Below, in pieces: positions 8,857 to 17,774 of a stretch of DNA of 41,300 nucleotides. The position numbers and the translations under genes are program-made. Below the pieces are notes generated by a model. It was not told the DNA's origin. It saw nothing but the letters and a program-made list of their open reading frames with translations, and did not search any database. The first letter of the stretch is position 1; every line of letters starts with the position of its first letter. Origin of the DNA: Janthinobacterium sp. UMAB-56 (lineage in GTDB: Bacteria; Pseudomonadota; Gammaproteobacteria; Burkholderiales; Burkholderiaceae_D); NCBI RefSeq assembly GCF_900095265.1, contig NZ_LT607664.1, forward strand, positions 1 through 41,300. The letters are read 5' to 3'.

Positions 8857-9822
8857 ATGCCCGACTCCCGAACCGCCCTGCCCTGGCTGCGCAGCGCCAT
8901 GCTGGCCACCGCGCTGGCCAACCTGTCCGCCTGCGCCAGCCCGCCCGCGCACGAAGCGCTGTTCCTCGCCACCACCTTCACGCCCGCGCATTCCTTTACC
9001 AAGGGGATCGAAGGTCCGGCCGTGGATGCGGATGGCAATGTCTATGCCGTCAACTTTGCGCGCCAGCAAACCATTGGCAAGGTCAGCCCCGGCGGCATAG
9101 GCGAGGTGTACCTGACCCTGCCCGGCACCAGCATCGCCAACGGCATCCGCTTCGGCAGCCGCGGGCAAATGTATTTGGCCGACTACATGGAGCACACGAT
9201 CTACCTGGTCGACCCGGCCACGCGCGCGCTGTCCATTCACGCGCGCGAGCCGCGCATGACGCAGCCGAACGATATCGCCATCACGCAGGAAGACGTGCTG
9301 TATGCGAGCGACCCGAACTGGAAGGAAAACACGGGCCGCGTGTGGCGCATCGCGCAAGACGGCACGGTGACGCTGGCGCTCGACACCATGGGCACGGCCA
9401 ACGGCATCGAAGTGAGTCCCGACGGCAAGATTTTGTATGTGAATGAAAGCGTGCAGCGCAATATCTGGATGTATGACATCGCCGCAGATGGCAGCCTGAA
9501 CGGCAAGCGATTGCTGATCAGGTTCGACGATTTCGGCATGGATGGCATGCGCGTGGATGTCGATGGCAACCTGTACGTGACGCGCTACGGCAAGGGCAGC
9601 GTCGTGAAATTGTCGCCACAGGGCCGCATCTTGCGCGAAATCAGCGTGCCCGGCGCCAAGCCCAGCAACATCACCTTCGGCGGCCCCGATGGCCGCACGG
9701 CGTATGTGACGGAAGTGGTGCAGGGACGCTTGTTGCAGTTCCGCGTCGACCGGCCCGGGCTGGAGTGGCAGCGGGCGCAGGAGCGCCGCAAGCCCGAGCA
9801 GTCTGCGTCTAGCGCGGAATAA
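8857..9822 (+). CDS. SMP-30/gluconolactonase-like beta-propeller lipoprotein
   Basis: A 321-residue exported protein. The N-terminus (hydrophobic run ending in ANLSACAS) is a lipoprotein signal with lipobox LSAC, so it is probably membrane-anchored on the periplasmic side. The rest is a six-bladed propeller of SMP-30/LRE type, with repeats such as GPAVDADGNVYAVNF, NGIRFGSRGQMYLADY, ANGIEVSPDGKILYVNES and DGMRVDVDGNLYVTRYG. Family members are calcium-dependent lactonases or related hydrolases; the substrate is not predictable here. The start at 8857 puts the signal peptide at the N-terminus. Its 3' end overlaps the convergent SDR gene by 14 bp. Confidence 0.82.
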   Translation: MPDSRTALPWLRSAMLATALANLSACASPPAHEALFLATTFTPAHSFTKGIEGPAVDADGNVYAVNFARQQTIGKVSPGGIGEVYLTLPGTSIANGIRFGSRGQMYLADYMEHTIYLVDPATRALSIHAREPRMTQPNDIAITQEDVLYASDPNWKENTGRVWRIAQDGTVTLALDTMGTANGIEVSPDGKILYVNESVQRNIWMYDIAADGSLNGKRLLIRFDDFGMDGMRVDVDGNLYVTRYGKGSVVKLSPQGRILREISVPGAKPSNITFGGPDGRTAYVTEVVQGRLLQFRVDRPGLEWQRAQERRKPEQSASSAE

Positions 9823-10876
9823 TGCGCTCCGCCTTCAGGCGCTCGAACAGATGGAAGAAGGCGTCGGGCGTATCCTGGTAGTCGAGGAAACCGGCCTTGC
9901 GGCTCTTGCCCATGTCCGTCATCACTTCCATCGGCCGCCCCAGGTCGGCATCCGTATGCCACCAGGAGGCGAGGCGGGTGATATCAGCCTCCACCAGGCC
10001 ATGCTGCTGCGCCAGGGTACGCCACTGCGCGGGCGCGTCCTGCATGCGATGGTCCAGCGGCGCCATCGGTTCGGGCAGATCGGCCGCCTGCACGCCGAAA
10101 TACGCGGCCAGGCGCGGCCACAGCCACTTCCAGCGGAATACGTCGCCGTTGACGATATTGAAGTCTTCGTTGCGCGCGGCGGGGCTATCCGCCGCCCACG
10201 CCAGGTGGCGCGCGATCTGGCCAGCGTCCGTCATGTCGGACAAACCATGCCATTGCGCGGAGGAACCGGGAAAGACGAAGGCTTGGCCGCTGGCCTTGCA
10301 CAGGCTGGCATACACGGCCAGGGTCAGGCCCATGTTCATGGCATTGCCCAGCGCATAGCCGATGATGGTGTGCGGGCGGTGCACGCTCCACGTAAAGCCA
10401 TGGCGCGCGGCCGCTTCGAACAGGCGGTCTTCCTGTGCATAGTAAAAGTTCTCGACGTCCTGGCGCCCCTGCTCTTCGCGGAACGGCGTGACGGGAACGC
10501 TGCCCTGTCCATACGCATCGAACGGTCCCAGGTAATGCTTGAGACCAGTGACGAGCGCCGCATGGCGCAAGTGGCCAGCAGGGCCGAGCGCGGCCAGCAC
10601 GTTGGCGACCATGGCGCCATTGACGCGGATGTTTTCCTGCTCGTTGGCCTGGCGCGCCCAGGCCGTGAAAAAGACGTGGCTGGCGTCCAGGCCCGTCAGC
10701 GCGGCACTGACTGCCGCGCCATCCGTGGCGTCGAGCTGCAACGATGCGCAGCCGGCGGGGACTGGCGTGCGGCCGCGCGAGACGCCCGTCACCTGCCAGC
10801 CTTGCGCCAGTAAATGGGTGGCCAGTTTGCTGCCGATGACGCCGCTGGCGCCGATAATCAATGCGTGCTTGTTCAT
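9809..10876 (-). CDS. NAD(P)-dependent SDR, PRISE / epimerase-like
   Basis: A 355-residue extended short-chain dehydrogenase. The Rossmann motif is near the N-terminus (ALIIGASGVIGSKLATHLL), and the region LVTGLKHYLGPF...NFYYAQEDRLFEAAARHGFTWSVHRPHTIIG matches the progesterone 5-beta-reductase/iridoid-synthase-like (PRISE) group, which reduce activated C=C bonds; the Tyr of the NFYYAQED segment is the expected active-site residue. The start at 10876 has GGAG 8 nt upstream. It is divergent from a LysR gene across 98 bp, so that regulator probably controls it. Confidence 0.82.
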   Translation of the reverse strand: MNKHALIIGASGVIGSKLATHLLAQGWQVTGVSRGRTPVPAGCASLQLDATDGAAVSAALTGLDASHVFFTAWARQANEQENIRVNGAMVANVLAALGPAGHLRHAALVTGLKHYLGPFDAYGQGSVPVTPFREEQGRQDVENFYYAQEDRLFEAAARHGFTWSVHRPHTIIGYALGNAMNMGLTLAVYASLCKASGQAFVFPGSSAQWHGLSDMTDAGQIARHLAWAADSPAARNEDFNIVNGDVFRWKWLWPRLAAYFGVQAADLPEPMAPLDHRMQDAPAQWRTLAQQHGLVEADITRLASWWHTDADLGRPMEVMTDMGKSRKAGFLDYQDTPDAFFHLFERLKAERIIPR

Positions 10877-10941
10877 GGATACTCCAATGCCTGTGCAAAA
10901 AACCATGATATAGCGGACAGAAATTCTTATCCACGATAGTA

Positions 10942-10960
10942 TTTCATCTTATTCATGAAA
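10942..10960 (+). promoter_or_regulatory. Candidate LysR operator between SDR and LysR genes
   Basis: Perfect inverted repeat TTTCAT-N7-ATGAAA in the divergent intergenic region, 14 bp before the LysR start. It contains the T-N11-A pattern of LysR-type sites. Being close to the regulator's own start, it suits autoregulation plus control of the SDR gene. Confidence 0.5.
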
Positions 10961-10974
10961 AAAATTCCTTAACC

Positions 10975-11892
10975 ATGTCAGACCACTTGAAAGGCATCGC
11001 GCCTTTTCTTGCCACCGCCGACGCCGGCAGTTTTACCAAGGCGGCCGAGCGCCTGCACCTGAGCAGCTCGGCCGTGAGCAAGAGCGTGGCGCGCCTGGAA
11101 GCCCGCCTGGGCGTGATCCTGTTCGAGCGCAGCACGCGGCGTTTGCAGTTGAGCAGCGCAGGGCATGCCTATTACGCCACCTGCAAGCGCGTACTGCAGG
11201 AATTGGTCGATGCGGAAAACGTGCTGGCCGAGCAGGAAGGCGAACTGGCAGGCAAGGTACGCATCGGCGTGCCCGCCTCATATGGCCGCATGCGCGTGAT
11301 GCCCGCCCTGATTGATCTGTGCGAAAAGTATCCGCAGCTGCAGCCATCGATCGCCTTCAGCGACCGCTTCGTCGACCTCTTCGAGGAGCGCATCGATATC
11401 GCCGTGCGTATCGGCGCACCCTCGCACTGGCCGGCGGCGCTGGGCCAGATGCACCTGGGCGATGAACAGCTGATCCTGTGTGCGGCGCCCGGCTATCTGG
11501 CGCGGCGCGGCACGCCCGCTTCCATCGCGGAACTGGCACAGCACGACTGCATCGCCTACGGGCGCGCCGACGGATCGCCCATGCCGTGGCTATTCGCGGA
11601 CGGTGAACATGGCGGGCAGCTGGAACACCGGCTAGCGTCTCCCCGCATGACGGTAGGCGACGCAGAAGCGCGCACGGCCGCCGTGCTGGCAGGACTGGGC
11701 GTGGCGCAGCTGGCCACCTGGCTGGTGGAACAATACCTGGCCACGGGCGCCATCGTGGCAGTCCTGCCGCCACTGGCCACGCAAGGCTTGCCCCTGTACC
11801 TGGCCTGGCCGCTGGCGCGCCAGCTGACGCCGAAAACAGGCACCTTGCTGCAGGAATTGCGGCAGCGTTTGACAATCAATGGCCCCGCTTGA
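10975..11892 (+). CDS. LysR-family transcriptional regulator
   Basis: A 305-residue regulator with an N-terminal winged HTH (GSFTKAAERLHLSSSAVSKSVARLEARLGVILFERS, residues 20-54) and a periplasmic-binding-like effector domain after a linker helix. It resembles the group of LysR proteins regulating adjacent oxidoreductases. No Shine-Dalgarno is clear before the ATG. It is divergently transcribed from the SDR gene, with a palindromic operator candidate between them. Confidence 0.9.
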   Translation: MSDHLKGIAPFLATADAGSFTKAAERLHLSSSAVSKSVARLEARLGVILFERSTRRLQLSSAGHAYYATCKRVLQELVDAENVLAEQEGELAGKVRIGVPASYGRMRVMPALIDLCEKYPQLQPSIAFSDRFVDLFEERIDIAVRIGAPSHWPAALGQMHLGDEQLILCAAPGYLARRGTPASIAELAQHDCIAYGRADGSPMPWLFADGEHGGQLEHRLASPRMTVGDAEARTAAVLAGLGVAQLATWLVEQYLATGAIVAVLPPLATQGLPLYLAWPLARQLTPKTGTLLQELRQRLTINGPA

Positions 11893-11901
11893 ATATGCTG
11901 C

Positions 11902-11932
11902 TTGACCCTGACGTAGCGTCAGGCGCCATCGT
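11902..11932 (+). promoter_or_regulatory. MerR-type promoter/operator
   Basis: TTGACC (11902-11907) serves as a -35, followed by the perfect inverted repeat CCTGACG-TAG-CGTCAGG (11907-11923). A weak -10 candidate CATCGT lies at the 19-bp spacing (11927-11932) typical of MerR-regulated promoters. The site lies 10 bp after the lysR stop and 32 bp before the MerR gene, which points to autoregulation. Confidence 0.6.
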
Positions 11933-11963
11933 GCTTGCACGCACTGAAGACAAGGAGAAGACC

Positions 11964-12995
11964 ATGCTGTTGAAGATCGGTGAACTGGCCAGGCTCACGG
12001 GCCTGACTATCCGCACCCTGCACCACTACGACAGCATCGGCCTGCTCTCGCCTTCAGCGCGCACGCAAGCCGGCTACCGCCTGTACCAGCACAGCGACAT
12101 GGACCGGCTGCACCGGATCATGGCGCTGCGCAAGTTCGGCTTGTCGCTGGCCGATATCGCCAACGCCCTCGCCGGCCCGGATCTGCCTTTGCATTCCATC
12201 GTGGCGCAGCAGATCGCCATGCTGGAACGCCAGATCGCGCAGGCTTCCACCCTGCGTGGTCGCCTGTGCACCCTGCAAGCGCAACTGGCGCAGGGACAGA
12301 CCCCGGAACTGGCCGAGTGGCTCACCACTATGGAGTGTATGACCATGTACGACAAATACTTTAGTCACGAAGAACTGCAACAGCTGCCACTGCTGTCGGA
12401 CGCGGCCGTGGAACAGGAATGGAAAGAAATGGTCGCAAGAGTGCGCGCCGCCAGGGACGCGGGCGCCGGCCCCGGTGATGCGCAAGCGCAAGCCCTGGCC
12501 ACGCAATGGATGGTCAAGCTGGTGCGCGACACGGGCGCCCACCCGGGCCTGTTCGCGCGCCTGAACGACATGCACGCGCAGGAGCCTATCATGCAGGCCA
12601 CCACCAGCATCGATGCGGAGTTGATGCAGTTCATCATCGCCGCCTTCAATGCCTCGCGCATGGCGCTGTATCGCCCTTTCCTCGACGAACAGGAATACGC
12701 GCATCTGGTGGCCAACTACGGCAAGCGTTCGGGCGAGTGGCCGGCCCTGATCGCCGCCGTGCGCGCCGCCATCGATGCGCGCACGCCGCCCACCGACCCG
12801 GCCGTGCTGCCACTGGCGCGGCAGTGGCTGGAGCTGTTCCGTTCGTATGCGGGCACGAACCCGGCCACGCAGCTGAAGTTCCGCCAGGCGCACCAGCAGG
12901 AGCCGCGCTTGATGGAAGGCAGCTTCGTCGATGTGGCCATGCTGCACTACCTGGGCGCGGCGATGGCCGTGGTGGCGCAGGAAAAGCAAGCATAA
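11964..12995 (+). CDS. MerR-family regulator with two TipAS-like effector domains
   Basis: A 343-residue protein. Residues 1-70 are the MerR winged HTH (LLKIGELARLTGLTIRTLHHYDSIGLLSPSARTQAGYRLY shows the hallmark pattern), then a dimerisation coiled coil to about 115. The remainder looks like two copies of a TipAS-like helical, globin-fold drug-binding domain: one beginning YDKYFSHEEL, the other YRPFLDEQEY. Both run through a W..L....G..P....LARQW pattern and end in a QEP motif. TipAS domains bind cyclic thiopeptides and other hydrophobic drugs, so a multidrug-sensing role is plausible. The start is the ATG at 11964 with AGGAG before it; an in-frame ATG upstream (11889) would overlap the operator and add non-conserved residues. 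Confidence 0.85.
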   Translation: MLLKIGELARLTGLTIRTLHHYDSIGLLSPSARTQAGYRLYQHSDMDRLHRIMALRKFGLSLADIANALAGPDLPLHSIVAQQIAMLERQIAQASTLRGRLCTLQAQLAQGQTPELAEWLTTMECMTMYDKYFSHEELQQLPLLSDAAVEQEWKEMVARVRAARDAGAGPGDAQAQALATQWMVKLVRDTGAHPGLFARLNDMHAQEPIMQATTSIDAELMQFIIAAFNASRMALYRPFLDEQEYAHLVANYGKRSGEWPALIAAVRAAIDARTPPTDPAVLPLARQWLELFRSYAGTNPATQLKFRQAHQQEPRLMEGSFVDVAMLHYLGAAMAVVAQEKQA

Positions 12996-13064
12996 AAGTT
13001 GACGTGTGGCACATCCAGGCAGTGGCCCTGTAGAATCGGCCATCGCCAATCACCGGAAAACCCG

Positions 13065-14144
13065 ATGCGCCGCTTCTTGTTTGTATGTCTGACCCTGCCC
13101 GCCCTGAATCTGGCCATGGCCGCCGAGCCGCCTGTGCAAGGGGTGTGGCAAGGCACCGTGGGCAAGGCCAGTATCGTGGCTTGCTTCAACCAGCCCAGCC
13201 CCACGCAAGGGGCTGATAGCAGCGGCAATTATTACTACACGCGCTACAAGACGCCGATCATGCTGGCCAAGCCGAACGGCAAGAGCGACTGGAGCGAATC
13301 CGACCCCAAGGGCGACACGACGGGCACGTGGAAACTCAACGCGCCGCAGGGCGGCAAGCTGGCAGGCACCTGGACGGACCCGAAAAGCGGCAAAACCCTT
13401 CCACTAGCCTTGAGCTTGCTGGAAGCGGCGGGCGACCGCGAGCATCCATCCTGCGCCAGCGACGCCTACAACCTGGCGCTGGAAGACTTTCCCAGCACCA
13501 AGGTAAGTAAACCGGTTACCGTTGAAGGCAAGCAATACCGCAACGTGCAAATCGGCGACACCATCACCGTGGAACTGATGGCACCCGGCGACGGCGTGGC
13601 AAAAATCAATGCGCAGCTGCGCGCCGTGCTGGCGAAGAATAAAGCGGACCTGGCCGACTTCTATGCCACGCGCCGCGAATACCTGGGCCGCAACGGCTTC
13701 ACGACGGAAGACGAAGTGTATGCGGAGCCGACCTACTGGTCGCCGCGCTGGGTGACCGTCAAGTTTTACCGCTGGGCGGCCGGCTATGGCGCCAGCGGCA
13801 CCTCCATCCGGTTCCGCACCTGGGACGTGAAAACGGGCCAGGAAACGGACGTGTGGAACTGGTTTGGCGCCAGCGCCAGCGATGGCGACGACAAGGCCGA
13901 ATTGCCCGACCGCCTGCGCCAGGCCCTCTTCAAGAATGTGACAATCGACGCCGAATGCAAGGGCACGGATTACGACGGCCGTGGCCGCTTCCACCTGTCC
14001 CTGAAGCCTGCAGGCGTGTCGTTCTGGGAAGACTCCAACGGCAGCGGCTGCGAAAACGACTTCCTGCTACCCTACAACAAGGTCGGTCCCTTCCTCACCG
14101 TCAAGGGGCGCACCGCGCTCAGCGATTTGTTGCCGAAGAACTAG
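13065..14144 (+). CDS. Secreted protein of unknown function
   Basis: A 359-residue protein with a signal peptide (MRRFLFVCLTLPALNLAMAAE, cleavage after AMA). The first third (VQGVWQGTVGKASIVACFNQ ... YYYTRYKTPIML) looks like a small beta-barrel repeat common in exported proteobacterial proteins. The C-terminal third (LPYNKVGPFLTVKGRTALSDLL) resembles the end of DUF3298/RsiV-like domains, but I cannot name it firmly. Several cysteines suggest disulfides in the periplasm. The start at 13065 is chosen for the signal peptide. Its end overlaps the convergent dehydrogenase gene by 26 bp. Confidence 0.65.
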   Translation: MRRFLFVCLTLPALNLAMAAEPPVQGVWQGTVGKASIVACFNQPSPTQGADSSGNYYYTRYKTPIMLAKPNGKSDWSESDPKGDTTGTWKLNAPQGGKLAGTWTDPKSGKTLPLALSLLEAAGDREHPSCASDAYNLALEDFPSTKVSKPVTVEGKQYRNVQIGDTITVELMAPGDGVAKINAQLRAVLAKNKADLADFYATRREYLGRNGFTTEDEVYAEPTYWSPRWVTVKFYRWAAGYGASGTSIRFRTWDVKTGQETDVWNWFGASASDGDDKAELPDRLRQALFKNVTIDAECKGTDYDGRGRFHLSLKPAGVSFWEDSNGSGCENDFLLPYNKVGPFLTVKGRTALSDLLPKN

Positions 14145-15351
14145 CCGCCACCGCCTTGCTCACCATCGTGGCCACCATCTCCGCCGTGGCCGCCGCCAGG
14201 GTCCAGCCCAGGTGGCCATGGCCCGTGTTGTAGTACACGCCCGGCGCCTTGCCCGGCCCCACTTTCGGCAGCATGGCGGGCAGCATGGGGCGCAAGCCCG
14301 CCCACGGGATCACCTTGCGCGTGTTCACGCCAGGAAAGCACTGCTCGACCCATTGCAGCAGCGGACGGATGCGGTCGGCGCGGATGTCGTGGTTGACGCC
14401 ATTGAATTCGACCGTGCCCGCCACCCGCAACCGGTCTACACCCAGGCGGCTGCTGACCAGCTTGGTGGCATCGTCGAGCAGGCTGACCTTGGGCGCCGCC
14501 TCCCGGCTGGCGGCGTCATCGAGTTGCACGGTAATCGAGTAACCTTTCACGGGATACACATTCACATGCTCGCCCAACATTGCGGCCATGGCGCGGCTGG
14601 CCGTGCCCGCGCAGATGACGACGGCATCGAAGACGGTGCTGTCGTCGTCCATGGAAACGCGCAGCTTGCCTTGTTCGCGCGCCAGCGCCTTCACCTGCGT
14701 GCCATAGCGACACGCCACACCCCGGCGGGCGCAGGCGTCGGCCAGGCCGGCGGTGAATTTGTGGATGTCGCCCGTGGAATCGCTGTCCGTGAAGTAGCCG
14801 CCGTAAAAGTCGCCAGCGAGGGCAGGTTCGATGGCGCGCATCTCTTGCGGCGTGACGGTGCGCCGCTGCAAGCCGCCCTGCGCCAGCAGGCGCGAGACGC
14901 CAGCCGCCCGCTCGAAGCCGCGCTGGTCACGGTAGACGTGCAGGATGCCAGCGCGGCGGTGATCGAAATCAATATTCTCTTGCGCCGCCCAGGCAAACAA
15001 ATGTTCGCGCGCGGCGATCGCCATGCGCGCCGTGGCGATGGTATTGCGCTCATAGTCCGGCATGGCGGCGAGAAACTCCGCAAACCAGCTCAGCTTGTGC
15101 CAGCTGGGCCAGGGATGCAGCAGCAGCGGTGCATCGCGCCGCGCCATCCATTTCAGGGCGTTCAGTATCGTCGCCTTGTGGTTCCACACTTCCGCGTGCG
15201 AGGCCGATAATTGCCCGCCGTTCGCATACGACGTTTCCATGGCAGCATAGCGGTGCCGCTCGATCAGGGTCACGTCCACGCCCCGCTGCACCAGCGCATA
15301 CGCCGTCGTCACGCCCGTGATGCCGCCGCCGAGCACGGCCACGCGCTTCAT
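14119..15351 (-). CDS. dadA: D-amino-acid dehydrogenase, FAD-dependent
   Basis: A 410-residue DadA-type flavoenzyme (family length about 415-430) that oxidises D-amino acids to 2-oxo acids and passes electrons to the respiratory chain. The N-terminal FAD-binding motif is VAVLGGGITGVTTAYALVQRG, then E for the ribose (LIERH). Typical DadA landmarks follow: TSYANGGQLS, PWAGLRPMLPAMLPKVG and the C-terminal NTGHGHLGWTLA. It starts at 15351, where its ATG overlaps the stop of the HxlR gene by 4 bp, so the two are translationally coupled. Confidence 0.85.
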   Translation of the reverse strand: MKRVAVLGGGITGVTTAYALVQRGVDVTLIERHRYAAMETSYANGGQLSASHAEVWNHKATILNALKWMARRDAPLLLHPWPSWHKLSWFAEFLAAMPDYERNTIATARMAIAAREHLFAWAAQENIDFDHRRAGILHVYRDQRGFERAAGVSRLLAQGGLQRRTVTPQEMRAIEPALAGDFYGGYFTDSDSTGDIHKFTAGLADACARRGVACRYGTQVKALAREQGKLRVSMDDDSTVFDAVVICAGTASRAMAAMLGEHVNVYPVKGYSITVQLDDAASREAAPKVSLLDDATKLVSSRLGVDRLRVAGTVEFNGVNHDIRADRIRPLLQWVEQCFPGVNTRKVIPWAGLRPMLPAMLPKVGPGKAPGVYYNTGHGHLGWTLAAATAEMVATMVSKAVAASSSATNR

Positions 15352-15806
15352 TTGGGCGACACCTTGTGCACGACGGTATCGCCCGCCTGCAACACGCGGC
15401 CGTCGGGCGCCAGCACATCCATACGGCGCACGGGCAAGCCTGAACCGCGCTGCAGCAGGGTAGAGTGCGCCTCGCCCGCCGCGAACAATTGCTCCTCGCT
15501 CCACTGGCGCAAGCCCACGACGACGGGAAACAGGCCCAGACCCTTGGCCGTCAGCACGTATTCCTGGTAAGCCGTGCCGTCCGAGGCGGGCGCGACCGTA
15601 AAAATGCCTTCTTCCACCAGCGTGTGCAGGCGGTCAGCCAGGATGTTCTTCGCCACGCCCAGGCTTTTCTGGAATTCACCAAACCTGCGCATGCCGTCGA
15701 AGGCGTCGCGCACGATCAGCAGCGACCAGCGTTCGCCGATCACGTCGAGCGCGCGCGCCACGGGACAGGGGTCGGCTTTCAGGCTTTTGCGCTTGGCCAC
15801 GGGCAT
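15348..15806 (-). CDS. HxlR-family transcriptional regulator
   Basis: A 152-residue winged-helix regulator of the HxlR family: CPVARALDVIGERWSLLIVRDAFDGMRRFGEFQKSLGVAKNILADRL contains the conserved N-terminal Cys and the recognition helix. The C-terminal extension of about 45 residues (LLQRGSGLPVRRMDVLAPDGRVL) is shared by a subgroup. CTGGAG precedes the ATG. It is first in an operon with dadA and divergent from an MFS gene; the palindrome between them is its likely binding site. Confidence 0.87.
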   Translation of the reverse strand: MPVAKRKSLKADPCPVARALDVIGERWSLLIVRDAFDGMRRFGEFQKSLGVAKNILADRLHTLVEEGIFTVAPASDGTAYQEYVLTAKGLGLFPVVVGLRQWSEEQLFAAGEAHSTLLQRGSGLPVRRMDVLAPDGRVLQAGDTVVHKVSPK

Positions 15807-15854
15807 GCTCCAGGATTGAGTGGTTGCATTTTAAAACTTCTCGGCGTAGACTCC

Positions 15855-15879
15855 AAGTGGTTTTAATTTGAAACCACTT
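15855..15879. promoter_or_regulatory. Palindromic operator between HxlR and MFS genes
   Basis: Perfect AAGTGGTTT-N7-AAACCACTT, 13 bp before the MFS start. A further half-site AGTGGTT lies at 15819-15825, near the regulator start. The spacing and the divergent layout suit repression of the MFS gene by the HxlR protein plus autoregulation. Confidence 0.65.
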
Positions 15880-15891
15880 AATTGATACCCC

Positions 15892-17082
15892 ATGCGCGAT
15901 ACCAAGCTCCCCGTAACGACAGCACTTCCTCCCTCCCTCGTCTGGCTGTTTGCCTGCGCCGCCGGCCTCAGCGTGGCCAATGTGTATTACGCCCAGCCCT
16001 TGCTGGCCACCCTGGCGCACGAATTCGGCATGACGGACGCCACTAGCGGCATGGTCATCACGGCCACGCAGCTCGGCTGCGCACTGGCCCTGCTGCTGCT
16101 GGTTCCCTTGGGCGACATGCTGAACCGGCGCCGCCTGACCCTGTTTCAGCTGGGCTTGCTTGCCATCTCGCTGGCAGCGCTGGGCTGCGCCCGCTCCACG
16201 GCCGCCTTGCTGAGCGGCATGCTGCTGGTGGGCTTGCTCGGCACGGCCATGACGCAAGGCTTGATCGCCTACGCGGCCAGTGCGGCGGCCAGCCACGAGC
16301 GGGGCCGCGTGGTCGGCATGGCGCAGGGCGGCGTGGTGATCGGCTTGCTGCTGGCGCGTACCCTGTCCGGCGTGGTGGCCGATATTGCCGACTGGCGCGC
16401 CGTGTACTTTGTCTCGGCAGCCATCGCTTGCGCCCTGTTGCTGCTGCTGTGGCGCAAGCTGCCGCCGGCACAGCCATCCAATCAAAAGCTGGCTTACGGC
16501 GCCCTGCTCGCCTCCATGCTGGACATGCTGCTGCACAACAAGGTGCTGCGCGTGCGCGGCATGCTGGCCCTGCTGATGTTTGCCGTCTTCAATATCTTCT
16601 GGAGCGCCCTGGTGCTGCCCTTGACGGCACAGGGCTATAGCCATGCGGCCATCGGCGCCTTTGGCCTGGTGGGCGTGATCGGGGCGCTGGGCGCGGCGCG
16701 CGCCGGGGCGCTGGCGGACGGCGGCCGCGCGCAGTGGACGACGGGCGCGGCCCTGCTGTTGCTGCTGGCCGCATGGCTGCCGCTCAGCTTTGCGGGCGCG
16801 GCCCTGTGGCCCTTGATCATCGGCATCATCGCGCTGGACCTGGCGGGCCAGGCCATCCACGTGACCAACCAGAGCCTGATTTTCAAGCAGGACAGCGACG
16901 CGCACAGCCGGCTGGTGGCTTGCTATATGCTGTTTTATGCGGTGGGAAGCGGTCTCGGTGCGATTGCCGCCACCAGCGTGTATGCACTGGCGGGCTGGCA
17001 TGGGGTATGCGCGCTGGGCGCGGCGGTCAGCTTGCTCGCCCTGCTGTTCTGGCGGCTGACCTTGCCTGCTGAAAAAGCTTAA
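15892..17082 (+). CDS. MFS transporter, AraJ/YnfM-like exporter
   Basis: A 396-residue, 12-helix major facilitator. The N-terminus (LSVANVYYAQPLLATLAHEFG) is typical of the small DHA1 exporters annotated as sugar or drug efflux proteins. The loop 2-3 motif A appears as GDMLNRRRLTL, and WRAVYFVSAAIA opens helix 6. Substrate unknown. Divergent from HxlR-dadA across an operator, so it is probably derepressed by the same signal. Its stop overlaps the convergent Crp/Fnr gene by 4 bp. Confidence 0.85.
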   Translation: MRDTKLPVTTALPPSLVWLFACAAGLSVANVYYAQPLLATLAHEFGMTDATSGMVITATQLGCALALLLLVPLGDMLNRRRLTLFQLGLLAISLAALGCARSTAALLSGMLLVGLLGTAMTQGLIAYAASAAASHERGRVVGMAQGGVVIGLLLARTLSGVVADIADWRAVYFVSAAIACALLLLLWRKLPPAQPSNQKLAYGALLASMLDMLLHNKVLRVRGMLALLMFAVFNIFWSALVLPLTAQGYSHAAIGAFGLVGVIGALGAARAGALADGGRAQWTTGAALLLLLAAWLPLSFAGAALWPLIIGIIALDLAGQAIHVTNQSLIFKQDSDAHSRLVACYMLFYAVGSGLGAIAATSVYALAGWHGVCALGAAVSLLALLFWRLTLPAEKA

Positions 17083-17774
17083 TTCAGCATGGCCGTGGCG
17101 GAGCCATGGCGGTAGGTCTTCAAGGCATCGGGCTGGATCTGGATCAGCGAACCGCTGACTTTAATCAAATGCAAGTCCGTCAACTGGTGCAGCACGCGCG
17201 ACAGGGTGGCGGGCGCCAGGTTCAAAAACGATGCCAGCAGACTTTTCTTCAGGTCCAGTTTGACCTCGTTCGAACGCTGCTGGTCCGACGCTTGCAACAG
17301 GTACTCGACCACGCGCTGGGTGGCGTTCTGCACGGAACAGCGTTCCACGTTGCGGATAAAACCCATCAGGTGGTGCGACAGGCTGTTCATCATCTGGCGC
17401 GCGATACGCGGCGACTGGTCCAGCAGGCGCAACAACGCATGCGGCGGGATGCGCAGCAACAGGCAGTGTTCCAGCGCCTCAGCGCAGAACGGGTACGGTT
17501 CATCGAGAAAAATCATGGCTTCGCCAAAGCTCTGGCCCGGACGGATCAGTTCCAGTACCTTGTCGGTACCTTCCATGGAAAACACGCTGAGCTTGACGAG
17601 GCCGAAGACCACCACATAGGCGCCTTCCGCCACTTCGCCCTTGCGGAACAGCACTTTGCCTTTTTCCACTTCGACACGCACGACATCCTGGCGCAATTGT
17701 TCTAATTGCGAAGGGGAAATATGGCGGAACAGAGCCTGGCTCGATAGCAAGCCATCGACGTTGACCTTATGCAT
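17079..17774 (-). CDS. Crp/Fnr-family regulator, Dnr-like
   Basis: A 231-residue cNMP-binding-fold regulator: sensor beta-barrel (about 15-125, GKVLFRKGEVAEGAYVVVFGLVKL), long dimer helix, and winged HTH (SLLASFLNLAPATLSRVLHQL as the recognition unit). It lacks the N-terminal cysteine cluster of true FNR, so no iron-sulfur oxygen sensing is expected; the subgroup resembles Dnr, which senses nitric oxide through heme. Its neighbours are a NarL-type regulator and a NarX-type kinase, suggesting control of nitrate or nitrite respiration, though no structural genes for this are in the window. Confidence 0.85.
   Translation of the reverse strand: MHKVNVDGLLSSQALFRHISPSQLEQLRQDVVRVEVEKGKVLFRKGEVAEGAYVVVFGLVKLSVFSMEGTDKVLELIRPGQSFGEAMIFLDEPYPFCAEALEHCLLLRIPPHALLRLLDQSPRIARQMMNSLSHHLMGFIRNVERCSVQNATQRVVEYLLQASDQQRSNEVKLDLKKSLLASFLNLAPATLSRVLHQLTDLHLIKVSGSLIQIQPDALKTYRHGSATAMLN

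Noticed and set aside
15676..17001. Minus-strand 441-codon frame opposite the MFS gene
   Set aside because: Gln/Arg/His-rich shadow of a clear 12-helix transporter.
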